DNA of 64,000 nt, taken from assembly GCF_026151205.1 (NCBI RefSeq), contig NC_087082.1, forward strand, positions 4,257,408 through 4,321,407, read 5' to 3'. Within the stretch, counting starts at the first letter, position 1; the number at the start of each line of letters is the position of its first letter. This document shows positions 1 to 10,045 of this stretch, piece after piece. Below the pieces are notes generated by a model. The model was not told where the DNA came from, made no database searches, and saw nothing but the letters and a program-made list of their open reading frames with translations. The DNA is from Bolinopsis microptera. Taxonomy: Eukaryota; Ctenophora; Tentaculata; Lobata; Bolinopsidae. The position numbers and the translations under genes were made by a program.

Positions 1-1260
1 ACAAAATGCGCTAAATAAATAAATGGTAAAATAGAATAAATTGTAAATGGTGTAAATGGTGAAAACCCAAAAAAGTAACAACTTTTTACTTAGCTTGCTA
101 CTAGCCTATTTAATATTATTATTAATTACTCGCTCCGAGTATCTTTTTAAATGAGTATCAAGTATCATCCGTCATTGGTCATATCAAATGAAAACTAACT
201 ACTACTACTTATAAATGATCAAGGTCTTCCCTAATAGCTAGTACACATTCTTCATGCAATAAACATTGTAGGTTTATAACCTACCAGGACGCGCGCCGAG
301 GTGGACTCGTTGTTGACCATTGTTAATGATTTGGCCCGGCGCATGCTACTTCGTAGCACTTGCCATCGGGCCATTTCGAGAAGAAAGCGGCGCGCGCTAC
401 TTCGAAGAAATTTAGACGAGTAACATCCGTCAAACTCGTTGACGGTCCTGTATTATTTGTAATATTTGGAACACATATTTTACGAGTATCACCCGTTAAG
501 CTTACTCATACTCATAAACTTACTAGGAAAGTGTTCGAAAAATTTAAAGCATATCCAACCATCAATCATTTTGTATCACGTGGTGACCCCCACTGTCGCT
601 TCACTATAGAGTTTGTAGCCGTTTGGTAATGGCTACATGTATCGATCAGACTACCGTTAGTGCAAGTTCCATAATATGTAACCGTGATAACTGTGCCAAC
701 GACAGGCATTTCAAATGCGATTAAAGTGCTGCATATGGTAGTAGACCTGAAGACAGTGGAACTATCCCGAAAGTTAAATATCCGAGCAGCTTTCGTGGAA
801 CAAATTAGTCGTTCGATTTGTACAGGCCAATCCGAGGTTTGCCAAATGTTTTGTTACAGTTAGCAGACGAATAGGAATGCATTCTGGGAGTTTAGCGTTA
901 TAATTGAGTGCGGTTATTTAAACAGTGTTTTGTATCATTATTAACAGATTTGGTCGGTGTTGAACACCTTTGCATCGCCATCTCGCTCTCTGACAAAGTT
1001 CTGATTTTTTGGTGTCTTTATTGTCCACAACCAACATCTAAAGTGAACAAAGTATTGCCCATCTGAATACTATAAAAAGACCCAAAGTATGGACCCCATC
1101 ATCCTATATCAAAACCCCAGCTACCTCTCGTGCCTTGTAACAACATTCGAAGCTCCGGACTTTCAATCAGTTACAAGTTTCTACGATACAGGGGGAGCAG
1201 CGCACTCGTGCGCGGCGAGTCATACAACGTATGACAACTTCACCTAACCATTTAATTGAC
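1..1260. repeat. Penelope-type terminal-repeat debris
   Basis: I see no gene here. The stretch from about 265 to 505 is a diverged copy of a block that recurs at 1430-1530 and, inverted, at 1612-1712. The shared landmarks are an AACCTACCAGGACGCGCGCC core, GGACTCGT, a GGAACA-N-ATATTTTACGA stretch and TATCACCCGTTAA. A second block near 1186-1240 (GGGGGAGC, GCGCGGCGAGTCATACAACG) recurs at 5437-5640. Both surround the Penelope-like element at 2.1-5.4 kb, so I read them as broken copies of its terminal repeats. The open frame at 360-629 lies in this repeat and is not a gene. Confidence 0.55.
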
Positions 1261-1949
1261 GATGTCAATTCATGGCAGCTCGGCGCGGCACAGTAGCGCA
1301 TCTCGCCGATCTAGCCAGTGAGAAGTGAGAAGCCTCATTGAGTGCGCGGCGCGGCACAGTTACGCATCGCGCTACAACCTAACCATGTGCTTTCGCGCCA
1401 CTGCGGGCGCGCTTGTTTCACAAGTCAAGTTGTAGGTTAACAACCTACCAGGACGCGCGCCGAGTTGGACTCGTCGACGGTCCAATATATGGAACATATA
1501 TTTTACGACTATCACCCGTTAAAAGTCAAGGCGCGCGCTACTGCAAGCGCAAGGGCTCTGGATAGAGCAATATGACAACAATCATTATGTTAGTGTTACA
1601 GCTAAAAGCAGTATATTTCTTAACGGGTGATACTCGTAAAATATCTGTTCCATATATTGGACCGTCGACGAGTCCAACTCGGCGCGCGTCCTGGTAGGTT
1701 GTAAACCTACAACATATTTCCCCCTATTTTCCCCATTTTCATTACTAATACTAATAGTATAGTCAACTCCGATATCCATTGATTGACGATGTCAATCCGT
1801 CGAGATCGTTGCTCTGCGAAGCAGAGCAACGATCGACGACGGAAGCAAGAAGCAAGATTGATTCACGATGTCAATCGTTCGCATTTCGCCGGAGGTTGCG
1901 AGAAGCATTATTTAAAGCGCGTGCGACCCAGTAGTGCATCGCGCTACAA
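1261..1949 (+). repeat. Two copies of a dispersed block, about 90-120 bp
   Basis: Copies lie at about 1261-1378 and 1860-1949. Shared landmarks are GATGTCAAT near the start, TCGCCG, GAGAAGC near the middle and GCATCGCGCTACAA at the end. Closer copies occur at 5651-5749 and 6110-6218. There is no polymerase III A/B box pair and no tail, so it looks like part of the Penelope-associated terminal repeat and not a SINE. Confidence 0.5.
1430..1712. repeat. Inverted repeat pair, about 100-bp arms, 80-bp spacer
   Basis: The left arm (1430-1530) and the reverse complement of the right arm (1612-1712) both read the AACCTACCAGGACGCGCGCC core, GTCGACGGTCC, ATATATGGAACA and TATCACCCGTTAA with only a few mismatches. 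They would fold into a long hairpin. The block is the same one seen at 265-505. Head-to-head terminal-repeat pieces are usual around Penelope-like elements. Confidence 0.7.
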
Positions 1950-2084
1950 GAAGCAAAAATGCTTACCTGGGGACCTCAGGCTATTATGTTCATAAACATA
2001 GAGATTAGGCGGAATGACAGACTGAGCGCGGCCCCGTAACAAGAATGCTATAGTTCGCGCGGCGCGTCGAAGCGGCGAAGTCCT

Positions 2085-2330
2085 CCAACAATATCCACCA
2101 AATTTTTCGGACAGTTGTGAAAGCCTTATTGAAAGGTTTTCACAAATTTTCAGAGTGATCTCATTCAAGGAACCGAAGATATGACAAAATAATACAACAA
2201 AAATCAACGAATTACGCCAAATTACGCGACTTTTACACCTACTTTTGCTCCAAAAGCCGCGCACCATCAAATATGGCACATATGCGAAACTCACTGATCA
2301 TTCCAAACAGGTATAACAAATTTGGTAATA
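2085..2330 (-). repeat. Penelope pseudo-LTR copy, downstream
   Basis: The reverse complement of this stretch matches the plus strand at 4795-5035 over most of its length with scattered mismatches. It lies about 500 bp past the stop codon of the reverse transcriptase frame. Confidence 0.7.
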
Positions 2331-2849
2331 GACAGTTTTTGGGTTTTCCAAATAGTTTCTGATTATTCTGATTTGCGACAAATGATATTGCACTGTTAGG
2401 ATAAACGACGTTTCAAAGTAACAACTTCTTATTCATGCTGACAAAATTGGTAAATATGTGAGAAAACTGTCTCATAAAATTTATTAATCAAAAATGGCTA
2501 AACGACAACAAATTGTTCAAATACTCGACTAAAATTAGAATCAAAATCTATATATATACAACACTACTCGATCTGCTATTCAATAAACTTAAAACATCCA
2601 CTAAACAGCAAGTACGTGATTGTGATCGTGTGATGGAATGACATGTACAGTGATAACAGATGATAAGATGTAAGTGATAACAGATGATAAGGTAAAAGAT
2701 ACAATACATGTGAGATGGTGTATACACAATGTGAGTGAAAATATAGTGAGTGGTTACTGAATGTGAGCGAGATGTGAAAAAACATTAAAACTTACTACTG
2801 CTAGAAAACTTAAACTGTATGCAATAAAAAGGGAATGAAACTAAAATAT
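2331..2849 (-). other. Non-coding tail of the Penelope-like element
   Basis: AT-rich and without open frames of note. It joins the stop codon of the reverse transcriptase (2850) to the downstream pseudo-LTR. It includes a short direct repeat (AGATGATAAG / AGATGATAAGG near 2658-2692) and a TATATATATA tract near 2550. I see no other feature. Confidence 0.5.
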
Positions 2850-4712
2850 CTAAAATTCTTCAGTACTAGCTATGATAAAACGTTTAATAGTATCCAGTTC
2901 TTCTCTCTTGTTAATTGTAGGGTTTAGATTAATAATAAACATCGCTTCGAAAATCTTTCTTCTGACAGTATTGGGTTCAATTCTTAAAATATCTACTTCT
3001 AAACTGGGATTTAACCCCTCATGACAGCTCGAATAATGTATGGCAAAAGCTTGACTAACATTAGAAGGGGTAGCAGGGTAGGTAGCGTAACGTAAGTGTT
3101 CTCCTACACGAGCATGTACTTTCCTACTGGTTTCTCCAACGTACAGCTGGTCACATAATTTACACTTAATCTTATATACAACATTCTTCACTTCACAATC
3201 TTTATTACAAACTATCAAAGGACAAATTTTACATGAATTAATACTGCACACACGTTTATCATACGGTCTGTTACTACATAAAATATTTCTCAATTTCGAA
3301 GTAGGTTTAAAGTTTACTTTAATAGGTAAATTGTTCTGCTTTACATAATTTCTAATCTTATTGCTAGTACTGTCCGAAATAAAATCTAAATTAAGAACTG
3401 TCCTGGAATCATCCTCAACACTCTGACGCCTGTTAGAATTACTACTGTTACAATAACGTCTTGGGTTCTGGTAACCGTTTTTCTGTAATAGATCATCAAG
3501 GAGTCTGAGAGAGTGCTCCTTTTCCGCTGGGCCAGATGAGATACGGCAAGCCTCGCTATATAGGTTCTTCACTGTATTAATCTTAACAGACTCAGGATGG
3601 CAAGAGTTGTTGTGCAGGGTAATATCCTTTTGTTGCGGCTTGCGGTACAATCTGCTGGTTAATTTACCGTTTGGCTCGATCCGGACCTCAGTGTTCAGGA
3701 AGGGGATAAAATCGTCCTGTTGTTCTGGAAAGTCGACCTCCCACTTCAACTTTTTGTCCGGATCTTGCTCTGCAATCTGTTGAACCAGAGCAAGGGCTTC
3801 TTCTTTCGTCTCTGCAGTACTGGCAGCATCATCTATGTAGCGTTTGTAGAAGTTCGATAAGTATACCGATAGGTAGTGTCGATCGGTGTAGATAGAGTTC
3901 TTCTCGAACTTGTACACTCTAATGATGGCACAGAAGGGCCCTGGCCTCAAACCCATGAACAGACCATCCTGCTGTAGCCAGAGAGTCCTGTTATACACAA
4001 AGAAAGAGTTGGTAAGGATGTGTAGTAGGATCTCATGAATGTCTGTCAGGCTGAGTCCCATCAGGTCCAAACTGTCTCGGTGCTCTGTAGCTAGCTCAAT
4101 GACATCGTCTATACAGCCCTGTACGTTTATGTTAGTGTATAAAGCTGAAATATCCGCGGCAAAGAACTTTCTCCTGGCAAGCTGTTCCTGAGAGATCTGG
4201 CGGAGCATCTCTATGTGCTGGATTAAATTACTCAGGTGACTAGGCACCTCATTAAGGAGAGGTTTAAGAATGGTCGTCACTAGCCAACTGAGTCTCTCTG
4301 TAGGTGAGTCCACGCAGCTGATGATGGGTCTTACCTTAACCTGCTCAAGAGGGATCGTCGAGCGGAAGCTCTCCGGAGGGTTCTTGTGGGTCTTGATTTG
4401 GACGTACATGACTGGGAGGCTGACATGGTCAGGAACTCTGATCCGTCGCTTGTAGTCGTCGTCAAGGTTCCGCTGTGATGAGATCTTCTTCCACAGGTTA
4501 TTCGACTCCTTCACCAGGTTCTCCGTCTTCTTCTTGATGAGCTGTGTGAGCTGTTGAGAGGTGGGTTCCGCTACTGAGACAGTTTTACCGTTGATTTTTC
4601 TCGTGGGAAGCACACGCTGGTACACAGCTGTCTCCTGGAGGTGATTCTCTGTTAGATGCCGATGTGTGTCCTTAGTGTGTCCTAAATTTGGTAATGTTAG
4701 GGGGTGCACCAT
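2850..4712 (-). CDS. Penelope-like reverse transcriptase with GIY-YIG endonuclease (5'-truncated)
   Basis: The 620-residue open frame copies element RNA into DNA at sites nicked by its own endonuclease. Residues about 90-300 are the reverse transcriptase: a KTHKNPP segment, the motif A aspartate in FFAADISALYTNI (about 183-195), DGLFMG (about 249-254) and the catalytic YIDD at about 292-295. A cysteine-rich stretch (CSINSCKICPLIVC) precedes the GIY-YIG nuclease from about 510, with VVYKIKC, LYVGET, the arginine of HARVGEH and a later glutamate in KIFEAMF. That order is typical of Penelope-like elements with an endonuclease. Family members usually run 150-250 residues longer at the N-terminus. 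This frame starts next to a terminal-repeat piece, so the amino end is probably lost. The segment after motif B (MGLRPGPFCA) departs from the usual MGSPL-type consensus. Confidence in the family is high; activity is unlikely. Confidence 0.9.
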   Translation of the reverse strand: MVHPLTLPNLGHTKDTHRHLTENHLQETAVYQRVLPTRKINGKTVSVAEPTSQQLTQLIKKKTENLVKESNNLWKKISSQRNLDDDYKRRIRVPDHVSLPVMYVQIKTHKNPPESFRSTIPLEQVKVRPIISCVDSPTERLSWLVTTILKPLLNEVPSHLSNLIQHIEMLRQISQEQLARRKFFAADISALYTNINVQGCIDDVIELATEHRDSLDLMGLSLTDIHEILLHILTNSFFVYNRTLWLQQDGLFMGLRPGPFCAIIRVYKFEKNSIYTDRHYLSVYLSNFYKRYIDDAASTAETKEEALALVQQIAEQDPDKKLKWEVDFPEQQDDFIPFLNTEVRIEPNGKLTSRLYRKPQQKDITLHNNSCHPESVKINTVKNLYSEACRISSGPAEKEHSLRLLDDLLQKNGYQNPRRYCNSSNSNRRQSVEDDSRTVLNLDFISDSTSNKIRNYVKQNNLPIKVNFKPTSKLRNILCSNRPYDKRVCSINSCKICPLIVCNKDCEVKNVVYKIKCKLCDQLYVGETSRKVHARVGEHLRYATYPATPSNVSQAFAIHYSSCHEGLNPSLEVDILRIEPNTVRRKIFEAMFIINLNPTINKREELDTIKRFIIASTEEF

Positions 4713-4717
4713 AAAAA

Positions 4718-5352
4718 TAAACTTGCTCGGATTTTAAAAATTTTTGTACCATTGTTTTCTAGAGACTGTGAGAATTTTCACAATACCAAATTTGTCATAC
4801 CTTTTTGGAAAGATCAGTGAGTTTCGCCTAGGTGCCATATTTGATGGTGCGCGGCTATTGGAGCAAAATTAGCTGTAAAAGTCGCGAAATTTGACCAAAT
4901 TCGTTGATTTTTGTCGTATTATTTAGATATATCTTCAGTTCCTTGAATGAGATCATTCTGAAAATTGGCGACGACCTTCCAATAGGGCTTTCACAACTGT
5001 CCGAAAAATTTGGTGGATATCGGAGTTGGTATAGTGATAAAAATGGGGCAAAATACGCTGCTTTTAGCTGTAACATAATGTCTGATGGTTGGATATGCTT
5101 TAAACTTTTCGGAAACTTTTCTTGTAAGTCTATGAGTAAGCTTACCAATTTTTGTTGCAATCGGAGGTCGGGAAGGATACTCAATATCTATTTGTTTGAA
5201 GAAAATTGTGCTGGCCGAAATTAGCGCTAAAAAACCATCCTACAGTCGGCACGCGCGGCTCACTGTCGATGGCGCACTACCTAGTAATGTGAAAATTCTC
5301 ACAGTCTCTAGAAAACAATGGTACAAACATTTTGAAAATCCGAGCAAGTTTT
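4718..5352. repeat. Inverted repeat, about 70-bp arms (Penelope terminal repeat)
   Basis: Arms at about 4718-4788 and 5282-5352 both carry GTGAAAATTCTCACAG and TCTCTAGAAAACAATGGTAC, in opposite orientation. The left arm runs straight into the start of the reverse transcriptase frame. Between them lies the inverted pseudo-LTR copy 4795-5035. The short open frames at 4855-5224 are on this repeat and are not genes. Confidence 0.75.
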
Positions 5353-5436
5353 TTATCGTGCACTTCCTACTGTTCATGTTGTATCACGTCGTGACCCCCA
5401 TTGTCATGTCGTTTCACTATAGTAAAGTTTTTTCGA

Positions 5437-5640
5437 TACAAGGGGAGCTGCGCACTCGTACCTTACCTTTACTTGGGTACCTTGGGTTCGTTTCGTTTCG
5501 TTTCGTGCGCGGCGGCGGGTCATACAACGTATGCCAAATTCCCTGTGTATATTAATATTTTCTTACCTGGGGACCCATTGTCATACGTTGTATGACCCGC
5601 CGCGCACGAAGTGCGCGGCTCCCCCTGTACAGTCGAAGAC
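5437..5640. repeat. Nested hairpin within the terminal-repeat debris
   Basis: GTGCGCGGCGG-CGGGTCATACAACGTATG near 5507-5533 is mirrored by CATACGTTGTATGACCCGCC-GCGCAC at 5582-5607. An outer pair, AAGGGGAGCTGCGCACTCG (about 5440) and GTGCGCGGCTCCCCCTGTA (about 5611-5630), extends the stem. A related block lies at about 1190-1240. The CG-rich stems stand out from the AT-rich surroundings. Confidence 0.7.
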
Positions 5641-5650
5641 GATACAGTTG

Positions 5651-6218
5651 GTTCACGATGTCAATCCTTCGCATCTCGCCGATCTGCATACGTGGTTGCG
5701 AGAAGCATTATTTGATGCGCGCGCGACCCAGTAGTGCATCGCGCTACAAACGATACAGTGAAGCGACCTGGGGGTCACCACGTGATACAACATACAAGGG
5801 ACCCAGCCTTATTAATGTTAATAAACATGCAGATTGATAATTGAAGATATTATATGGCGACGATATTATATGGCGGAGTGAAAGCGCTGTCAAGTAAAAG
5901 TTGGTTTTACCTGGGGACCTCAGGCTATCATGTTCATAATAAAATAGAGATTAGGCGGAATGACAGGCTGAGCGCGGCCCAGTAAAAGTTAGTCACGTGA
6001 TACTGATAGTCCAGTGTAGCATGTAGATTGTAGAGTGATCATCATTACATTCTGACTGCATGTGCGGTTCATTGTTGGGGTTATGGCTCAATAAAGCACA
6101 GCGGTTGTTTGATTCACGATGTCAATCCTTCGCATCTCGCCGATCTGTGGTTGCGATCTGTGGTTGCGAGAAGAATTATTTGATGCGCGGCGCGACCCAG
6201 TAGTGCATCGCGCTACAA
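5651..6218 (+). repeat. Two further copies of the dispersed block
   Basis: Copies at 5651-5749 and 6110-6218 share TCACGATGTCAATCCTTCGC, ATCTCGCCGATCTG, GGTTGCGAGAAG and ACCCAGTAGTGCATCGCGCT. In the second copy the segment CGATCTGTGGTTG is partly doubled. Between them, about 5916-5990, lies a stretch (ACCTGGGGACCTCAGGCTAT, GTTCATAA, AGATTAGGCGGAATGACAG) that also occurs at 1968-2025. All belong to the Penelope-associated repeat field. Confidence 0.6.
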
Positions 6219-6338
6219 TAACAAAGCGGTTGTATGTTACTTTTTCATGCACGATGATAAATCACGGATATGCAATTGAAGCTTGAAAAGAGCGCCGTAA
6301 ACAAGGTAAGAAATGGCCATCAGGGTAGAACCAGGAGA

Positions 6339-7008
6339 GTATACCTTAGGGCCAATAAATTCGGTTCACAATGAATTTGGTTACCATAATTTTGGTTACC
6401 ATAAATATAATTTTAGTCACAAATTTCCAATTTCGCAAATTTTTAGTCTGCAACAATTTTAGTCACATTTTTCGACTTTTCGAGACCATTTTCCATTCCA
6501 TTTACGACACATTTAGTCTACCCCGTCTGAGCATTACAGATTAAGCTGCAATGCATTACTCAGGAATTTCGATAACATCAGATCCAGAGTTTGTGACTCT
6601 GTATCACTAAGTTCTTCAGTGTTCAGTACACTGTTCAGTTTCTTTTTCACCCTTTTTCGACTTTACCATTTCTGTCGGTACGACGTAGTTTATGTCGATA
6701 TGATCCTTCAGCTGTTTCAACAGAGCATGCATTTGGATGGATCGGATTAAAAATGTAATGTCCAAGAGGAGCTCTAACCCTTTAAGTGCAATAGGACTTT
6801 GGTCATTATATTAATTATAAAGCCCTATAATCAATGTAAGCTTAACAATATTCAATATTCATGTCATATATGCTCTAAGTTGAAATTTTGGTCTGCTTTA
6901 AATTAGTCGCCGAAAAATTTAGTCTCGTGAAATTTGGTTTACAACAATTTTGGTCAAAAGTTTGACTAAATTTATGGTAGACTAAATTTTTCGTTCTTAA
7001 GGTAATCA
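6339..7008 (+). repeat. TA-flanked dispersed repeat, possible mariner-like MITE
   Basis: The left end begins CCTTAGGGCCAATAAATT after a TA. The right end is CTTAAGG followed by TA, whose reverse complement starts CCTTAAGAACGAAAAATT. The ends are made of short near-repeats (ATTTGGTTACCATAATTTTGG and ATTTTTAGTC types). The left end recurs at 47289-47465, where it also follows a TA. No transposase is present. The open frame at 6875-7150 is the antisense of the right end. The TA dinucleotides fit a Tc1/mariner-type insertion, but the ends are diverged. Confidence 0.5.
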
Positions 7009-7654
7009 AAATTATCAAAACTATCAAAACTAAAAGTCTATGACTACGGTCGGGGTTAAAGTTAATGTACTTGTCACTGGTACATTCGCATCTTTCGTTC
7101 CCAGGTAACACGTGATACTGATATATAGCGCACTGGAGGGTGAATGTCACTTTACTTAGTAAAAGACTCGGTACACGGTAGTTGGAGAGTCTGATTCAGA
7201 TTGTTCGAAAGTGATATATCTCAGCTGTTTGTAACCATGAGGTTGAACCAAGGATATTTAAAATTAAATATTGCAGCTATTTGTATTTTATTTTAGTCTA
7301 GACAAATTACCATTACAGACTAGTAGTATTTATTATTGGGACGTAGCGGATGAATGAAATTAGTGACGTTATAATTTTTAGTGCACAGCTTCTTTATTTT
7401 TTCAAGTATTCAGATCGTCAAGTTTTAGGAATAGATATAATTTCTAATTTTTCGCACAGCAACTTGCCGTTTGTAGTTATTATCAAACCATGGTATACTT
7501 GAACGCAAAAACAAGGATATACACTCAATTTGAGCTAATCTTGCAATCAAAATCAATATCAATAAGAACAAAACAATTTTCTAAAATTTCAAATAAACAG
7601 TTAATATTTACAATAGCCCTCACGAAAAAGTAAAGGTCTCAAGTTCAACATTAA

Positions 7655-8492
7655 GGCCACAGGGGGGGGTCGAGGCTTCAAAAAATGCAAAAAAACATTA
7701 TGCTTTGAATCAATATATATTTTTGTGGTGGATACTTTGCCACCACTCATTTGTCTGTAGCTATTTTACTTTTTTTAATAAATGAGGTTAACCAATTCTC
7801 ATTTAACCTCATTTTTTTGATAAATCGATAATAGAGGGCAGAAATATTGATGCCATTACAACTGAAAACTACGATAAGCTTTGTTTTTATTGTTTTTGTG
7901 TTATTTCAGCAGTTAAACTTTGAAAAATATACAAATAAAGGCAAAATACTCAAAAATCACATAACATAAAAAACAGTTTTTTGCCTCTCCTGAAAACCTC
8001 GAATTTTTGACTTCAAAATCTATCTTCTCCTAGAGTTTTTATCCATTTCACCTCAAATTTGGAACTTATGTTCCTGACATAAATTTAAAAGTTTGATATG
8101 TAACGATTGTTGTAATTTTGCTCCTAACTCTTTTTATGAGGTTAACCATTTTAAATTTTGTTACCCGCACTCATGGTTAACCTCATATCTCAGCTTTGGA
8201 GCAAGATATCATAAATCGTTACATAACAAAAACTCAAAATACCTTGAAGAACACTGTTGCCAAGTTACAAGGTTCTAAGTCATAAACTGAAAAAGAAGAT
8301 AGATTTTGAACACGATTTCATTTAAAGTTTTCATTTACAATAGAATTACAGGTAAACCTCAAAATTCAACGCGCGATATCTTCAAATAGGAAACTTTGTT
8401 TTCGGTAAGGACAAAAGCATTTGAAAATTTAGATCGAGCTCTACAACATATCTCAAAATCTCAAAATCGACCTCGGACCCCCCCCTGTGGCC
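7655..8492. mobile_element. Non-autonomous DNA transposon with TTAA target duplication (838 bp)
   Basis: The ends are near-perfect inverted repeats of about 21 bp: GGCCACAGGGGGGGGTCGAGG on the left, and on the right the reverse complement of GGCCACAGGGGGGGGTCCGAGG split by one extra base. Each end is flanked by TTAA (7651-7654 and 8493-8496). TTAA duplication is characteristic of the piggyBac superfamily, but the terminal bases here are not the usual piggyBac CCC/GGG pattern, so the superfamily is uncertain. The interior is AT-rich, carries several GAGGTTAACCA / TGGTTAACCTC motifs near 7785-7810 and 8140-8185, and has no transposase. Confidence 0.7.
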
Positions 8493-8496
8493 TTAA

Positions 8497-10045
8497 CTTT
8501 GAAGCCAAAAACGGGGTTTTTAAAAATACATACCTCCATTAATAATAATTGATAATACCAATATTCAGTGTGCAGACCAGACTCCAGAGTTTGGAATTCC
8601 GTGCATACAATATTGATATGTACCATACATGAAAGAGCAGTCGATCTCCCCACCACACCCGCGGTGGAAAACAGCAATAACTGGATGTAATTATATTGGA
8701 CGAATAGAGGGTGTTCACATGAACTTGTTTAAAGCAGCAAAACATTGCCCGCATAAATTAACGATCATGGGTGATAATAACACTCCTAAGAAGCCATTCA
8801 GCACATGTTGGGGAAACTTCACGAGCGTCACCAAAACAGCCAACACGATTGCACAAGTAGGACGAAATAAACCATACAGCATGAAATCAGCGAGCCTTGC
8901 TTGCGGCATTGGAGGGATGGTGTCCTACGTGTAATCGGTGGCGTTGGGAAACTCGGGAAATTGCCAAGCACAAAAAACAAAAGATCGCGAGTGCTGTTAC
9001 ACGCACAAAACATCAAATAATATACACGAACCTAAACTAAAACTAGCTATCTACCTAGGTAAAAGTAACACAAGTAGGAACTCAATGTTTTTCTCTTACA
9101 GTTACACGCATTTACGTGAAATTGTGAGCGCGAACTGATTATTGGAAATAAGTTAATGATTTAAATTAGGATTTAAGTTAAGAAAATTGACTGACGAATC
9201 GGATTTCAATCCGTTAACTCATATCCACTGGATTTATGATTTAACCTAGTTATTTAAGTAGTGATCAATGATCATACAACACATAAATAAGGTAAAAAGG
9301 CTTCTTGAAACAGAAAGTTTTGATGCCATGAAAAAAGCTACCGTAACAAGCGGTGTTGTAACAGAGTAATTCTTGTCTGTAACCGAACATCTGATTCTGA
9401 ATATTTTTCTTGCACGACGCTAATTAAACTGACCCATAATAGTCTTTTGCCTCGACAGTTTAAGTTAACAATCTACAGAAGGCTTTGATCTTATCTCGAT
9501 AAATTGTCATAACTCAGCTACTTTTTGCATGGTACGACTCATGGTTACGTATAGTTACACTAGACCCCCAAAACCAACTAAAAATCTAATGTACTGGAAA
9601 TTTTAATTGCCGGCAGTTAGCCAGCAACCAGCCAGCTCATCAACAGTGACCAGCCCTGTTAGATACATAAATTTAAGCCGATCTAAATCGTACAAATTAC
9701 TACGCCTTCAGCAAGGTCATGTTTTTACATTTGTCTTTCAGTTATTCCGGATATAGGGGCAAGGGCCACGTTCGGTCTCAATTTTCAGACCTTTGCCCGC
9801 TTGAACCTCAGAAAATGTTTCATAAATAGTTGTTTCGTATTGACATAATTCTGGGGTGCTGGGTCCAGCTCCTCTTGATCCAGCGAAATCAGCAAAACAT
9901 CAGCTACAGCAGCTTCCGTATATACCTTGATAGCTTCAGCACCTTATTTTATAGCAGACGAGTACAACCGCTATCATCCAGCTTTAAATACGGTATATGC
10001 ATGAAATCTGAATGGAAAACACTTGGGACTGTCCAGTGATCCCCA
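8497..10045. other. Intergenic stretch, no supported gene
   Basis: Nothing recognisable as a gene or transposon. A 101-codon frame at 8629-8934 (+) has no motif I know and overlaps frames of similar length on the other strand. The part nearest 10045 should hold the 3' untranslated region of the hormone gene on the minus strand, but I could not place a confident polyadenylation signal. Confidence 0.4.

Larger units (their letters stand above)
2085..5352 (-). mobile_element. Penelope-like retroelement with inverted terminal repeats
   Basis: The element reads on the minus strand. Its open frame (2850-4712) is bracketed by two copies of one block of about 240 bp, at 2085-2330 and 4795-5035, in opposite orientation. 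Both contain GGTGCGCGGC, AATTCGTTGATTTTTGT, CTTGAATGAGATCA and CCGAAAAATTTGGTGGATAT in their own reading sense. A second inverted pair (about 4718-4788 and 5282-5352) shares TCACAGTCTCTAGAAAACAA and sits directly before the open frame. Penelope-like elements are known for such partial, inverted pseudo-LTR arrangements. The boundaries are my estimate from where similarity stops. Confidence 0.75.

Noticed and set aside
1612..1712. Hammerhead ribozyme in the Penelope terminal repeat (CGACGAGTCC looked suggestive)
   Set aside because: The conserved CUGANGA and GAAA segments are not both present, and the stem II pairing does not form.
4855..5224. Two frames of more than 100 codons on opposite strands
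   Set aside because: They lie in the Penelope terminal-repeat copy, and the matching copy at 2085-2330 does not preserve the plus-strand frame.
8629..8934. 101-codon frame on the plus strand
   Set aside because: No recognisable motif, and the opposite strand is about equally open.
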